DNA of 10,540 nt from Caryophanales bacterium UBA2298 (GTDB lineage: Bacteria; Bacillota_I; Bacilli_A; Izemoplasmatales; Hujiaoplasmataceae), in NCBI GenBank assembly GCA_002345425.1, contig DDWA01000053.1, forward strand, positions 1 through 10,540, written 5' to 3'. Below the pieces are notes generated by a model, which was given only the letters and a program-made list of their open reading frames with translations, searched no databases and was not told where the DNA came from. Positions 1 through 6,551 of this stretch are shown piece by piece (position 1 is the first letter of the stretch; each line of letters starts with the position of its first letter). The translations under genes were made by a program, and so were the position numbers.

Positions 1-16
1 GTGCCATGCCCGGCAC
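1..16. repeat. GC-rich inverted repeat at the left edge
   Basis: The arms GTGCC (1-5) and GGCAC (12-16) are perfect reverse complements around a 6-base loop, and the patch is much richer in GC than its surroundings. It lies 10 bases before the terminator hairpin at 27-53. It could be the last stem of a structured RNA or of another element cut by the window edge. No identity can be given from 16 bases. Confidence 0.3.
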
Positions 17-26
17 ACAATAAAAT

Positions 27-53
27 AAAATCCACTTTGAAAGTGGATTTTTT
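27..53. terminator. Rho-independent terminator, probably bidirectional
   Basis: An 11-bp perfect stem (27-37 pairing with 41-51) encloses the three-base loop TGA. On the plus strand it runs into TTTTTTAATT. On the minus strand it is followed by TTTTATTTTATT. It overlaps the stop codon (52-54) of the minus-strand membrane gene, so it ends that gene. On the plus strand it could also end a transcript entering from the left. Confidence 0.75.
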
Positions 54-558
54 AATTATTCAATTCAATTTCTTCGGTGTTACAAGTGCTTGTACCACAT
101 TTTGTAATTATAAATTTATCGCCAACTATCTCATATGAAAAATCATAATACTTTGGTACGGTAGTTGATTTTACTATTTCACTAAAAAATAGATTCTCTT
201 TTTCATAAACTCTTAATTCATAATATGTAGATTCATCAATTATTTCTAAAACTAGCTTATGTGTATCAGATTTCATTGATTCAAATTGAGTATTGTTAAT
301 TGCCAAACTTATGATCAATACTAAAACACTGGTAAAAAGACCTAAAAGAGCACCCAGTTTTAAAAAACCTGTATCACTAATTAAAATTAATATAAATAAT
401 AAACCGATTGAAAGCCAAAAAAGCACTAAAAAGATTTTTAAATCTAGATAAGCTTGAATATTTAAAATATGTCCATTAATCTCTTGTGTCCAAACAATTA
501 TTAACAATATGAAACTAACAATTGTACTTAAAATCAGTATTTTTCTCTGCTTTTTCAT
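52..558 (-). CDS. Hypothetical three-helix membrane protein
   Basis: This 168-residue protein is not one I recognise. It opens with a basic MKKQRK stretch, then three hydrophobic helices at about residues 7-25, 41-62 and 66-87, and a soluble C-terminal part of about 80 residues. By the positive-inside rule the N-terminus is cytoplasmic and the C-terminal part faces outward. That part is rich in beta-prone, charged sequence and ends with a Cys-X4-Cys pair (C154, C159), which could form a disulfide or bind metal; this is speculation. A modest TAAGG ribosome site precedes the ATG. The gene lies 86 bases behind csoR on the same strand, but a good promoter candidate (591-619) suggests separate transcription. 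A link to copper resistance is not shown. The reading frame is credible: it has its own promoter, ribosome site and terminator. Confidence 0.75.
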   Translation of the reverse strand: MKKQRKILILSTIVSFILLIIVWTQEINGHILNIQAYLDLKIFLVLFWLSIGLLFILILISDTGFLKLGALLGLFTSVLVLIISLAINNTQFESMKSDTHKLVLEIIDESTYYELRVYEKENLFFSEIVKSTTVPKYYDFSYEIVGDKFIITKCGTSTCNTEEIELNN

Positions 559-577
559 CTTTTTACCTTAATTTCTC

Positions 578-589
578 TTAACTAGTTAA
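578..589. promoter_or_regulatory. Perfect 12-base palindrome, possible operator
   Basis: TTAACTAGTTAA is its own reverse complement. It sits just downstream of the -10 box of the candidate promoter at 591-619 and covers the expected transcription start, a usual place for a repressor site. No repressor can be named, and AT-rich DNA yields such palindromes by chance. Confidence 0.3.
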
Positions 590-590
590 C

Positions 591-619
591 ATTTTAACTT
601 CTTTTTAAAGATAAAGCAA
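591..619 (-). promoter_or_regulatory. SigA-type promoter for the membrane gene
   Basis: On the minus strand, TTGCTT (614-619) is followed after exactly 17 bases by TAAAAT (591-596). Transcription would start near 583-585, about 25 bases before the ATG at 558. The start lies inside the 12-base palindrome at 578-589. Confidence 0.5.
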
Positions 620-644
620 TAATATATTTTTTGCTTTCTTAGGA

Positions 645-908
645 CTATTTCATGTATTTATCTAAAATTGAAATAATCTCATCCGTTTTTTCTGGAAAAG
701 TCTGATCAGTTAAAGAATCTTTAACACAAGTGTTAAGATGTTGTTTTAAGATAATTAAGTTAGCTTTTTTTAAAAGTGCTTCAACTGCAAGAATTTGATT
801 GGCAATATCAACACAATACCTATCTTCTTCCGTCATTCGAATAACAGCTTCAATTTGACCTTTGGCCGTTTTTAAAAGATTTAATGCCTTTGAGTGATCA
901 TGATTCAT
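645..908 (-). CDS. csoR: Copper-sensing repressor CsoR
   Basis: This is an 87-residue, all-helical CsoR/RcnR-family (DUF156) repressor. The Cu(I) ligand set of true CsoR is intact: C32 in YCVDI, and H57 and C61 in KQHLNTC. The family's AKGQIEAV helix-1 segment is at residues 15-22, and the N-terminus carries extra histidines (H3, H5). In the family, the apo-tetramer binds a GC-rich operator and releases it on Cu(I) binding. The gene is last in copZ-copA-csoR. Its ATG lies inside the end of copA (11-base overlap), and its strong GGAGG ribosome site (915-919) is within copA codons, so translation is probably coupled. The likely target is the GC-rich inverted repeat at 3581-3600 before copZ, giving autoregulation. 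A sensor of another metal is less likely given the C-H-C set. Confidence 0.93.
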   Translation of the reverse strand: MNHDHSKALNLLKTAKGQIEAVIRMTEEDRYCVDIANQILAVEALLKKANLIILKQHLNTCVKDSLTDQTFPEKTDEIISILDKYMK

Positions 909-3354
909 ATTGGACCTCCAAATTTTTGTTTAAATTAAATTTTTTAAGTCTTAGAGAATTATAGATTACATTTAAACTACTAAATGACATTGCTAAAGCG
1001 CCTATCATTGGATGCAATAAACCAAACATCGCAAATGGTATGGCTAGAGCGTTATAAAACCAAGCCCAGAAATAATTTTGTTTTATTTTAGCAAAGATTG
1101 CTCTTGATAAGTTTATTGCTTTTACAACTGCTGCTAAATCACCACTTACGAGAGTTATATCGCTGGATTCAATAGCTACATCAGTTCCTGTTCCTAAAGC
1201 CATACCGACATTCGCTTGTTTTAATGCTGGAGCATCGTTTATGCCGTCTCCAACCATTGCCACTAAGCCGTACTTTGTTTGAAGGTTTTTGATTTCATTA
1301 ACTTTTCCATCTGGTAAAACATTAGCAACAACCTCTGATATACCACATTTTTTTGCGATTGCTTCTGCGGTTTTTTTATTATCACCTGTTATCATAACGG
1401 TTTTAATGTCGAAACTTTCAATCGCTTTAATCGTTTGTTTTGCATTTGCTTTTAATTCATCTGCAATTGCGATTATTCCTAATACCGAGGTATTATTACC
1501 AATGATAATTACGGTTTTAGCTTCTGATTCCAAACGATCTATTTCTTTTGAAAAATCTGATGTGTCAATGCTATGTTCGTCGAATAATTTTACATTACCG
1601 ATTAGATACTCTTCGTTATCAATTTTACCACTAATTCCTTGACCGGTGATAGCTTCAAAATCTTTAATTGATTTTGCAGTAATATTTTCTTGTTTTGCTC
1701 TTTCAATTATCGCTTGAGCAAGAACATGTTCTGATGATGATTCCAAAGAAACTGCTATTTCTAATATTTTCTTTTGGTTTTCAGCTACAATATCAGTTAT
1801 TACTGGTCGACCAACTGTCAATGTACCAGTTTTGTCAAAGGCAATAGCTTTAATATCTTTAAAAGTTTGAACTGCTTCGCCATTACGGATTAAGATTCCA
1901 TTTTCAGCGCCTTTGCCACTACCAACCATAAGTGCTGTCGGCGTTCCAAGTCCTAGAGCGCATGGACAAGCAATAACCAAAACAGCTGTGGCCGTTACAA
2001 AAGCAAGGGAAAGAATATTTTGATCAGTGTTAATCCACGGAAAAATATTTTCAAAATAATGTAAAATTGAAATATGAAATTCTGGAAAAACATTGAATGA
2101 AATAAAGGTCAATAAAGTTATCACTAATATACCGGGTACAAAGATACCAGTTATCCGATCAGCAAATTCCTGAATCGGAACTTTTGATCCTTGACATGCT
2201 TCTACCATCTTTATAATTTGTGCTAAGAAAGTTTCATCGCCAATTTTTGTAACTTTAACTTTTAAAACACCATTTTTATTAATTGTAGCACCGATTACAT
2301 TATCGCCAATACTTCTTTTTACTGGTAAGGATTCTCCAGTTGCTAAAGATTCATCGACAGTTGATTCTCCATCAACGACTATCCCGTCCATAGGAATTTT
2401 TTCTCCTGGTCTTATAATCATGACATCTCCGACTGCAAGTTCACTAGTTAATACTTCAATTTCTTCAGTATTAACAATAATCTTCGCCGTTTTAGCTCCG
2501 ATTTCTAGTAGTTTCTTAATAGCTTGCGAAGCTTTTCCTTTAGCTTTTGTTTCTAAGTACTTACCAACTAAATGTAAAGTCATAATCATAGATGCCATTT
2601 CAATAAATGTTGTTATTGGAAAAAAAAGACCTAATAAGCCAACTAAATATGGTGGCATGGATCCTAAAGAAACTAAAACGTCCATATTAGGTCTTCCTCT
2701 TTTAAGTGATTTTAAACTCTTTTTATGAACATCAAAGCCCACTACAAAGACAACAGGAAAAGCTAATACCGCAACAATAAAAATATATCCAGGAATCTCT
2801 TGTACAAACATATTGATTAACATTAGTGTCATAATAATTGTCGAAATAACTGCAGAAACATATACTTTTGTTTTTGCTTTATTAGTGTGTTTGTCTTCGA
2901 TAGAATTAATTTCTTGATTATTATTCTCTAGAACTAACTTATATCCAACATCTTCTACAGCTTTCTGAATTTGGCTTAGTTTAATTACTTTATTATTATA
3001 TTTAAGTGTGAGTTTTTCACTGGCGAAATTCAAAACAGCATCATTTACTCCAAGTAAATTCTTAACAGTTAATTCCACTGTATTAGCACAAGATGAACAA
3101 GTCATTCCTTCAACTTTGAAACTAATTGATTCCGATTTCTTTTCTTCAGGAATTACTTCGTATCCTAGATTTTTAACAATTGTAAATATTTCTTCTTCTG
3201 TAATTGTTTTGTCGGCATAAGTAACTGATAATGATTCATTCGCAAAATTAACCCGAGCCTCTTCTATGCCTCTGGTTGTGCCCAAATAGGTTTCTATACT
3301 TAAAGCACATGATGAACAGCTCATGCCGGCAACTTGATAAGTTTTTTTAATCAT
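898..3354 (-). CDS. copA: Cu(I)-exporting P1B-1-type ATPase CopA
   Basis: This 818-residue pump exports Cu(I) across the cytoplasmic membrane at the cost of ATP. Two N-terminal heavy-metal domains carry GMSCSSC (C13, C16) and GMTCSSC (C86, C89). The core shows TGES (339-342, actuator), CPC (463-465, transmembrane metal site), DKTGT (D507, phosphorylated Asp), GDGIND (702-707), YN (767-768) in helix 7 and MSFSS (789-793) in helix 8. The last three metal-site elements mark the Cu(I) subclass. The nucleotide-domain motif usually read as SEHPL is SEHVL here (H543 kept, Pro to Val). I chose the ATG at 3354, four bases after the copZ stop and 7 bases behind a GGA. An in-frame TTG at 3366, overlapping copZ, would add MDNI. 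The gene is co-transcribed with copZ and csoR. Confidence 0.96.
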   Translation of the reverse strand: MIKKTYQVAGMSCSSCALSIETYLGTTRGIEEARVNFANESLSVTYADKTITEEEIFTIVKNLGYEVIPEEKKSESISFKVEGMTCSSCANTVELTVKNLLGVNDAVLNFASEKLTLKYNNKVIKLSQIQKAVEDVGYKLVLENNNQEINSIEDKHTNKAKTKVYVSAVISTIIMTLMLINMFVQEIPGYIFIVAVLAFPVVFVVGFDVHKKSLKSLKRGRPNMDVLVSLGSMPPYLVGLLGLFFPITTFIEMASMIMTLHLVGKYLETKAKGKASQAIKKLLEIGAKTAKIIVNTEEIEVLTSELAVGDVMIIRPGEKIPMDGIVVDGESTVDESLATGESLPVKRSIGDNVIGATINKNGVLKVKVTKIGDETFLAQIIKMVEACQGSKVPIQEFADRITGIFVPGILVITLLTFISFNVFPEFHISILHYFENIFPWINTDQNILSLAFVTATAVLVIACPCALGLGTPTALMVGSGKGAENGILIRNGEAVQTFKDIKAIAFDKTGTLTVGRPVITDIVAENQKKILEIAVSLESSSEHVLAQAIIERAKQENITAKSIKDFEAITGQGISGKIDNEEYLIGNVKLFDEHSIDTSDFSKEIDRLESEAKTVIIIGNNTSVLGIIAIADELKANAKQTIKAIESFDIKTVMITGDNKKTAEAIAKKCGISEVVANVLPDGKVNEIKNLQTKYGLVAMVGDGINDAPALKQANVGMALGTGTDVAIESSDITLVSGDLAAVVKAINLSRAIFAKIKQNYFWAWFYNALAIPFAMFGLLHPMIGALAMSFSSLNVIYNSLRLKKFNLNKNLEVQYES

Positions 3355-3358
3355 GATG

Positions 3359-3565
3359 TTATCCAACTTTATATCCCAATTTTTCGATTTGGGTTTTTAT
3401 TGCCTTAATATTGATTAAGTCTTCATCATAACTAACTGTAACTAGTCCACCTTGTAAATCAACATTAACTTTATCTATCCCAGCCATAGATGAGACAACT
3501 CTCTTAACTGTATTTGCACAATTATTACATTTCATACCTGTCACATTTAGAATTTCTTTTTTCAT
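3359..3565 (-). CDS. copZ: Copper chaperone CopZ (HMA domain protein)
   Basis: This 68-residue single-domain protein has the ferredoxin-like heavy-metal-associated fold, the usual CopZ length. The GMKCNNC motif places the two Cu(I)-binding cysteines at C13 and C16, and the C-terminal IEKLGYKV segment is typical of the family. It carries Cu(I) in the cytoplasm and hands it to the N-terminal domains and transport site of CopA. It is first in the operon, with a full AGGAGG ribosome site (3573-3578) 7 bases from the ATG. Its stop codon is 4 bases before the copA ATG, so the two are probably translationally coupled. Expression should be copper-inducible through the operator at 3581-3600. Confidence 0.93.
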   Translation of the reverse strand: MKKEILNVTGMKCNNCANTVKRVVSSMAGIDKVNVDLQGGLVTVSYDEDLINIKAIKTQIEKLGYKVG

Positions 3566-3580
3566 ATTTCATCCTCCTAG

Positions 3581-3600
3581 CCCCCCCATGCTATGGGGTA
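3581..3600 (-). promoter_or_regulatory. CsoR-type operator before copZ
   Basis: On the plus strand the arms CCCCAT (3584-3589) and ATGGGG (3593-3598) are perfect complements around GCT, flanked by a run of seven C on one side and TA on the other. On the transcribed strand it reads TACCCC, a 7-base gap, then GGGG. GC-rich inverted repeats of this shape are typical CsoR-family sites, and this one stands out in AT-rich DNA. It starts about 7 bases downstream of the -10, so bound CsoR would block initiation. The copZ ribosome site follows directly. Confidence 0.8.
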
Positions 3601-3607
3601 CAAATAT

Positions 3608-3636
3608 ATTATAACAGATATTATAAAAATGTACAA
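3608..3636 (-). promoter_or_regulatory. Promoter of the copZ-copA-csoR operon
   Basis: On the minus strand, TTGTAC (3631-3636) is 17 bases from a perfect TATAAT (3608-3613), which is preceded by TG plus one base (extended -10). The expected start is near 3600, at the edge of the GC-rich operator, giving a leader of about 35 bases before the copZ ATG. Confidence 0.8.
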
Positions 3637-3657
3637 TTTATTTAATTTTTAATAAGA

Positions 3658-3687
3658 AAGAAGCGATAAAATCAATGATCGCTTCTT
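3658..3687 (-). terminator. Terminator hairpin after the glycosyltransferase operon
   Basis: A 10-bp perfect stem (AAGAAGCGAT at 3658-3667, its complement at 3678-3687) closes a 10-base loop. It starts 12 bases after the glycosyltransferase stop codon. On the minus strand TTCTTATTAAAAATT follows, a T-rich but interrupted tract. It separates the glycosyltransferase operon from the copZ promoter on the same strand. Confidence 0.65.
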
Positions 3688-3698
3688 AATGAATGTTT

Positions 3699-6551
3699 TT
3701 ATGTTTTAAATCCTTTTCTTTTCTGAGTTCCCCATTTACCACTTTCTTTAAGTGCATTTAAACTGCTGATTACTCGGTGCAAACTCACAATCTGACGATA
3801 CCCAAAATTTTCGAGTATTGCATAAAGAATTAAAATAAATGTTTCTTTGCGATTCATCATTAAAATTTCTCTTTCTGTCATAAATAATGATGATAACGAT
3901 ATTACTACTCCAAAAGCAATTGATACTGTGAAAATTCCCAAAACTATCGCCGGATTAAGCAATCCTAATACAAGCGCAATAAACAATATTAAATATCCTT
4001 GAGCTTCAAAAAATGGACCTAAAAATTCAAAAAAGAAAAAATAAGGATAACCGATAAATCCGATTTGCTTATACTTAGGATTTAATGCTAATTTTCGATG
4101 GTAGGAAAGAATATCAATTAAACCTCTTTGCCAGCGATTACGTTGTTTAAGCAGTGTTTTTAAGTCGCTTGGAAGCTCAGTATAGCAGTATGCATTATAA
4201 ACATAGGATACTCTAAAAGGTTCTTTCTTTTCCAGCGCCTGCTTGGTTAGCCTTACAACTAACTCCATATCTTCTCCAACAGTATCTTTTTTGAAGGTTC
4301 CACTACTTGTTAGATAACCTCCACCTTCGATAAGAGCAGACTTTTTAAATAAACCAAAAGCACCAGAGATAATCATTAAGCTTCTAACTTCACTCCAACC
4401 TATTCTGCCACTAGTAAAAGCTCTTAAATATTCAATCGTTTGGAAGCGACAGATGCTTTCTTTGGGAATAGCTCTTTGTTCAACTTGTCCTTTATCAAAC
4501 TTAAATCCATTGGCAGGATAGATATTTCCTCCCATCGCAACAAATGGCTTTGTATCGTCTAACATCGCTGAAGCTAGTTTTAATAAAGCATCACCTTCTA
4601 AAATACTGTCAGCATCTATACCACATACATAAGGGTTTTTACTAACGTTGATTCCCACATTCAAAGCATCTGCTTTTCCTCCATTTTGCTTATCAACCAC
4701 AACTAAATTAGGAATGTCTTTACAAGTGTAAACACCACGTAGTTTTTTTGTTCCTAAATATGTTTTATGAGTGGGATGTTTCCGTTCAAGATTAAAATGA
4801 TCAACTAATTTTTTTAGTGTTGAATCCTTTGAACCATCATTAACTATCACCACTTCATAATTAGGATACTGAAGATTAAGAAGACTGGTTACACTTTCAA
4901 TAATGCTTACTTCTTCATTGTAAGCTGGCGCGATAATTGATATACCTGGTAAAAGGCGGTCTGAAAAAAGCAGAGAATATTTTCTTGTTTTAGATAGATT
5001 CACCTGTTTTCTTGATCCTCTTAAAGCGAAAAAGAAAAGAATTATATAAACTGTATTAATTGCTAAAAAATAGAAAATTAAATAGACATTAACTTCGATT
5101 AGAAAACCTGTGATAATGTCAGAAAAACTCATGTCAATTATTTTAACATTTAATCTAACTAAATAAATTATTGGAAATAATAAGAGCGCAAAAGCTAACC
5201 ATCTTAAGATCCAATATACTTTCTTTTTTTCCACTGGTGCTTTTTCTTTATTCTGAGAAACTGGAGCTAAACTTTGAAGACCTAATTCAACAAGAACATT
5301 AGAATTTAAATACATTCTAAATTCTTTAGTCATTTCTTCATCTACGTTTAATTTTGATTTGATTAAATTTAAAAGATATTTTTCTATTAATTTATCACGA
5401 TTATTATTTAAGAAGTCAATTAATGGTTCAATAATTTTTTGTTCTAGAATAAGTAATATTATCTCATTCAAAATTTCTCTTTTAATATCGTTGAATTTTA
5501 ATAAAATGTAGTCAATTCTTTCTGAAAAAACAACAGTTAATTTTTGACGTTGAAATAAATTTAACGATTCATATAATCTTAATAAATGATCGAGAAAAAA
5601 TTTGTCATTTAGAATGATTTTTGATATTGTTTTCACTATTATTTCATCAAGACTATTAGTTCCAAACCTGTCTAATATACGGTTAAAACATTTGATCGTC
5701 GGCTTATAAGATAGCGATAATAAGGCATATTCTTGAACCATTAAATCTTGATGTTCTAAATAATTTGGGTCACTTATAATTTCTGGAGTATGTTGCAACA
5801 AATTCTTAAGTATTACTTCTTTAATCAAGTTATTTTGATTGTCTTCAAAAGGTTCGCTATCAATTATCCAATCTAATGTTTCTTGCATATAATTAATCAA
5901 TAAAGCATCTGCATGAAATGATCCAATCCTTACTAAGCCAAGGACAATTTCGAATCTTGTGTCTTTAGTCCATAAAGGGAAGCTATCGTAAATCCGTTTA
6001 TAGTTATTACCCAATAGAGTGCATAATCTTTGATGATATGTGTCAGTTGAATCAACCAATGATTCAACAATCACCGGTAAATACTCAGCTTTAAGCCCAT
6101 AACGCATCTGCGCTACGATGCTTAATTTTATCGCTTCATTTTTTTCAATTTTGAATCTTTCGAAGAAAAGTAAATGGATTTCTTCAGTTCTCATTCTTCC
6201 TAAATAATATATAGCTATTTGGCGCTTGTACTTACTACAAGAGTTTAATTTTTTAATCTGGGTTTTAATAAATTTTGTATCCTTAAAATCGTTGATGATT
6301 CTTTTTCTCACATCCGGCTCAAGGTGAATTTGTTCATCAACTTCAATTAATGCATCAAAGAAGAATTTTTTTGTGATTGGAATTTCGATTTCTTCATTGT
6401 CGATGTATTTCTTAAAAAGATAATCTCTAGCTTGCTTTACTTTTAAACATTTCCTTTCATGAATAGCTTTTTGTCGTAAAATTAAAATAATGAATATTAA
6501 ACTAATAAAGGCAAAAAAAGCGAGTACAGCATAGACTATGTCAATTATCAT
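3699..6551 (-). CDS. HEAT-like/GT2 fusion: membrane processive glycosyltransferase
   Basis: This 950-residue membrane protein has an N-terminal anchor (about 4-25). A helical, Leu/Ile-rich cytoplasmic region (about 30-425) follows, with repeated helix pairs that look HEAT-like; that call rests on pattern only. Then come two helices (447-466, 482-510), a family-2 glycosyltransferase domain (about 530-810) and several C-terminal helices (from about 832). Catalytic landmarks are APAYNEE (541-547), VNDGS with D572, GGKADAL (624-630), the DAD metal/nucleotide site (646-648), GED (759-761) with the probable base D761, and QRNRW (803-807), the QxxRW motif of processive synthases. Relatives include cellulose, hyaluronan and poly-GlcNAc synthases, but the sugar cannot be told. 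No PilZ domain is seen. It starts with ATG overlapping the upstream stop by 4 bases, with GGGTGAT as ribosome site. It probably makes and exports a surface polysaccharide. Confidence 0.85.
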   Translation of the reverse strand: MIIDIVYAVLAFFAFISLIFIILILRQKAIHERKCLKVKQARDYLFKKYIDNEEIEIPITKKFFFDALIEVDEQIHLEPDVRKRIINDFKDTKFIKTQIKKLNSCSKYKRQIAIYYLGRMRTEEIHLLFFERFKIEKNEAIKLSIVAQMRYGLKAEYLPVIVESLVDSTDTYHQRLCTLLGNNYKRIYDSFPLWTKDTRFEIVLGLVRIGSFHADALLINYMQETLDWIIDSEPFEDNQNNLIKEVILKNLLQHTPEIISDPNYLEHQDLMVQEYALLSLSYKPTIKCFNRILDRFGTNSLDEIIVKTISKIILNDKFFLDHLLRLYESLNLFQRQKLTVVFSERIDYILLKFNDIKREILNEIILLILEQKIIEPLIDFLNNNRDKLIEKYLLNLIKSKLNVDEEMTKEFRMYLNSNVLVELGLQSLAPVSQNKEKAPVEKKKVYWILRWLAFALLLFPIIYLVRLNVKIIDMSFSDIITGFLIEVNVYLIFYFLAINTVYIILFFFALRGSRKQVNLSKTRKYSLLFSDRLLPGISIIAPAYNEEVSIIESVTSLLNLQYPNYEVVIVNDGSKDSTLKKLVDHFNLERKHPTHKTYLGTKKLRGVYTCKDIPNLVVVDKQNGGKADALNVGINVSKNPYVCGIDADSILEGDALLKLASAMLDDTKPFVAMGGNIYPANGFKFDKGQVEQRAIPKESICRFQTIEYLRAFTSGRIGWSEVRSLMIISGAFGLFKKSALIEGGGYLTSSGTFKKDTVGEDMELVVRLTKQALEKKEPFRVSYVYNAYCYTELPSDLKTLLKQRNRWQRGLIDILSYHRKLALNPKYKQIGFIGYPYFFFFEFLGPFFEAQGYLILFIALVLGLLNPAIVLGIFTVSIAFGVVISLSSLFMTEREILMMNRKETFILILYAILENFGYRQIVSLHRVISSLNALKESGKWGTQKRKGFKT

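Noticed and set aside
1..20. End of an SRP (4.5S) RNA on the minus strand, from a short GTGTGCCGGG likeness
   Set aside because: The rest of the RNA would have to lie at 21 onward, where there is only a terminator and a protein gene. The likeness is too short to mean anything.
613..637. Hairpin after csoR (AAAGCAA and TTGCTTT, 11-base loop) as a terminator
   Set aside because: The stem is AT-rich with a long loop, and neither side is followed by a T run. One arm also serves as the candidate -35 box of the downstream gene.
1289..1642. Open plus-strand frame of 117 codons inside copA
   Set aside because: It is antisense to well-conserved CopA sequence, with no ribosome site or recognisable domain. 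It is a shadow frame, as are the plus-strand frames at 2420-2728 and 3008-3220.
3355..3366. TTG at 3366 as the start of copA
   Set aside because: The ATG four codons later sits 7 bases behind a GGA and 4 bases after the copZ stop. The first metal-binding domain begins after it, so nothing is lost.
3581..3587. Seven-C run as a phase-variation tract
   Set aside because: Seven bases is short for slipped-strand switching, and the run is explained as part of the CsoR operator.
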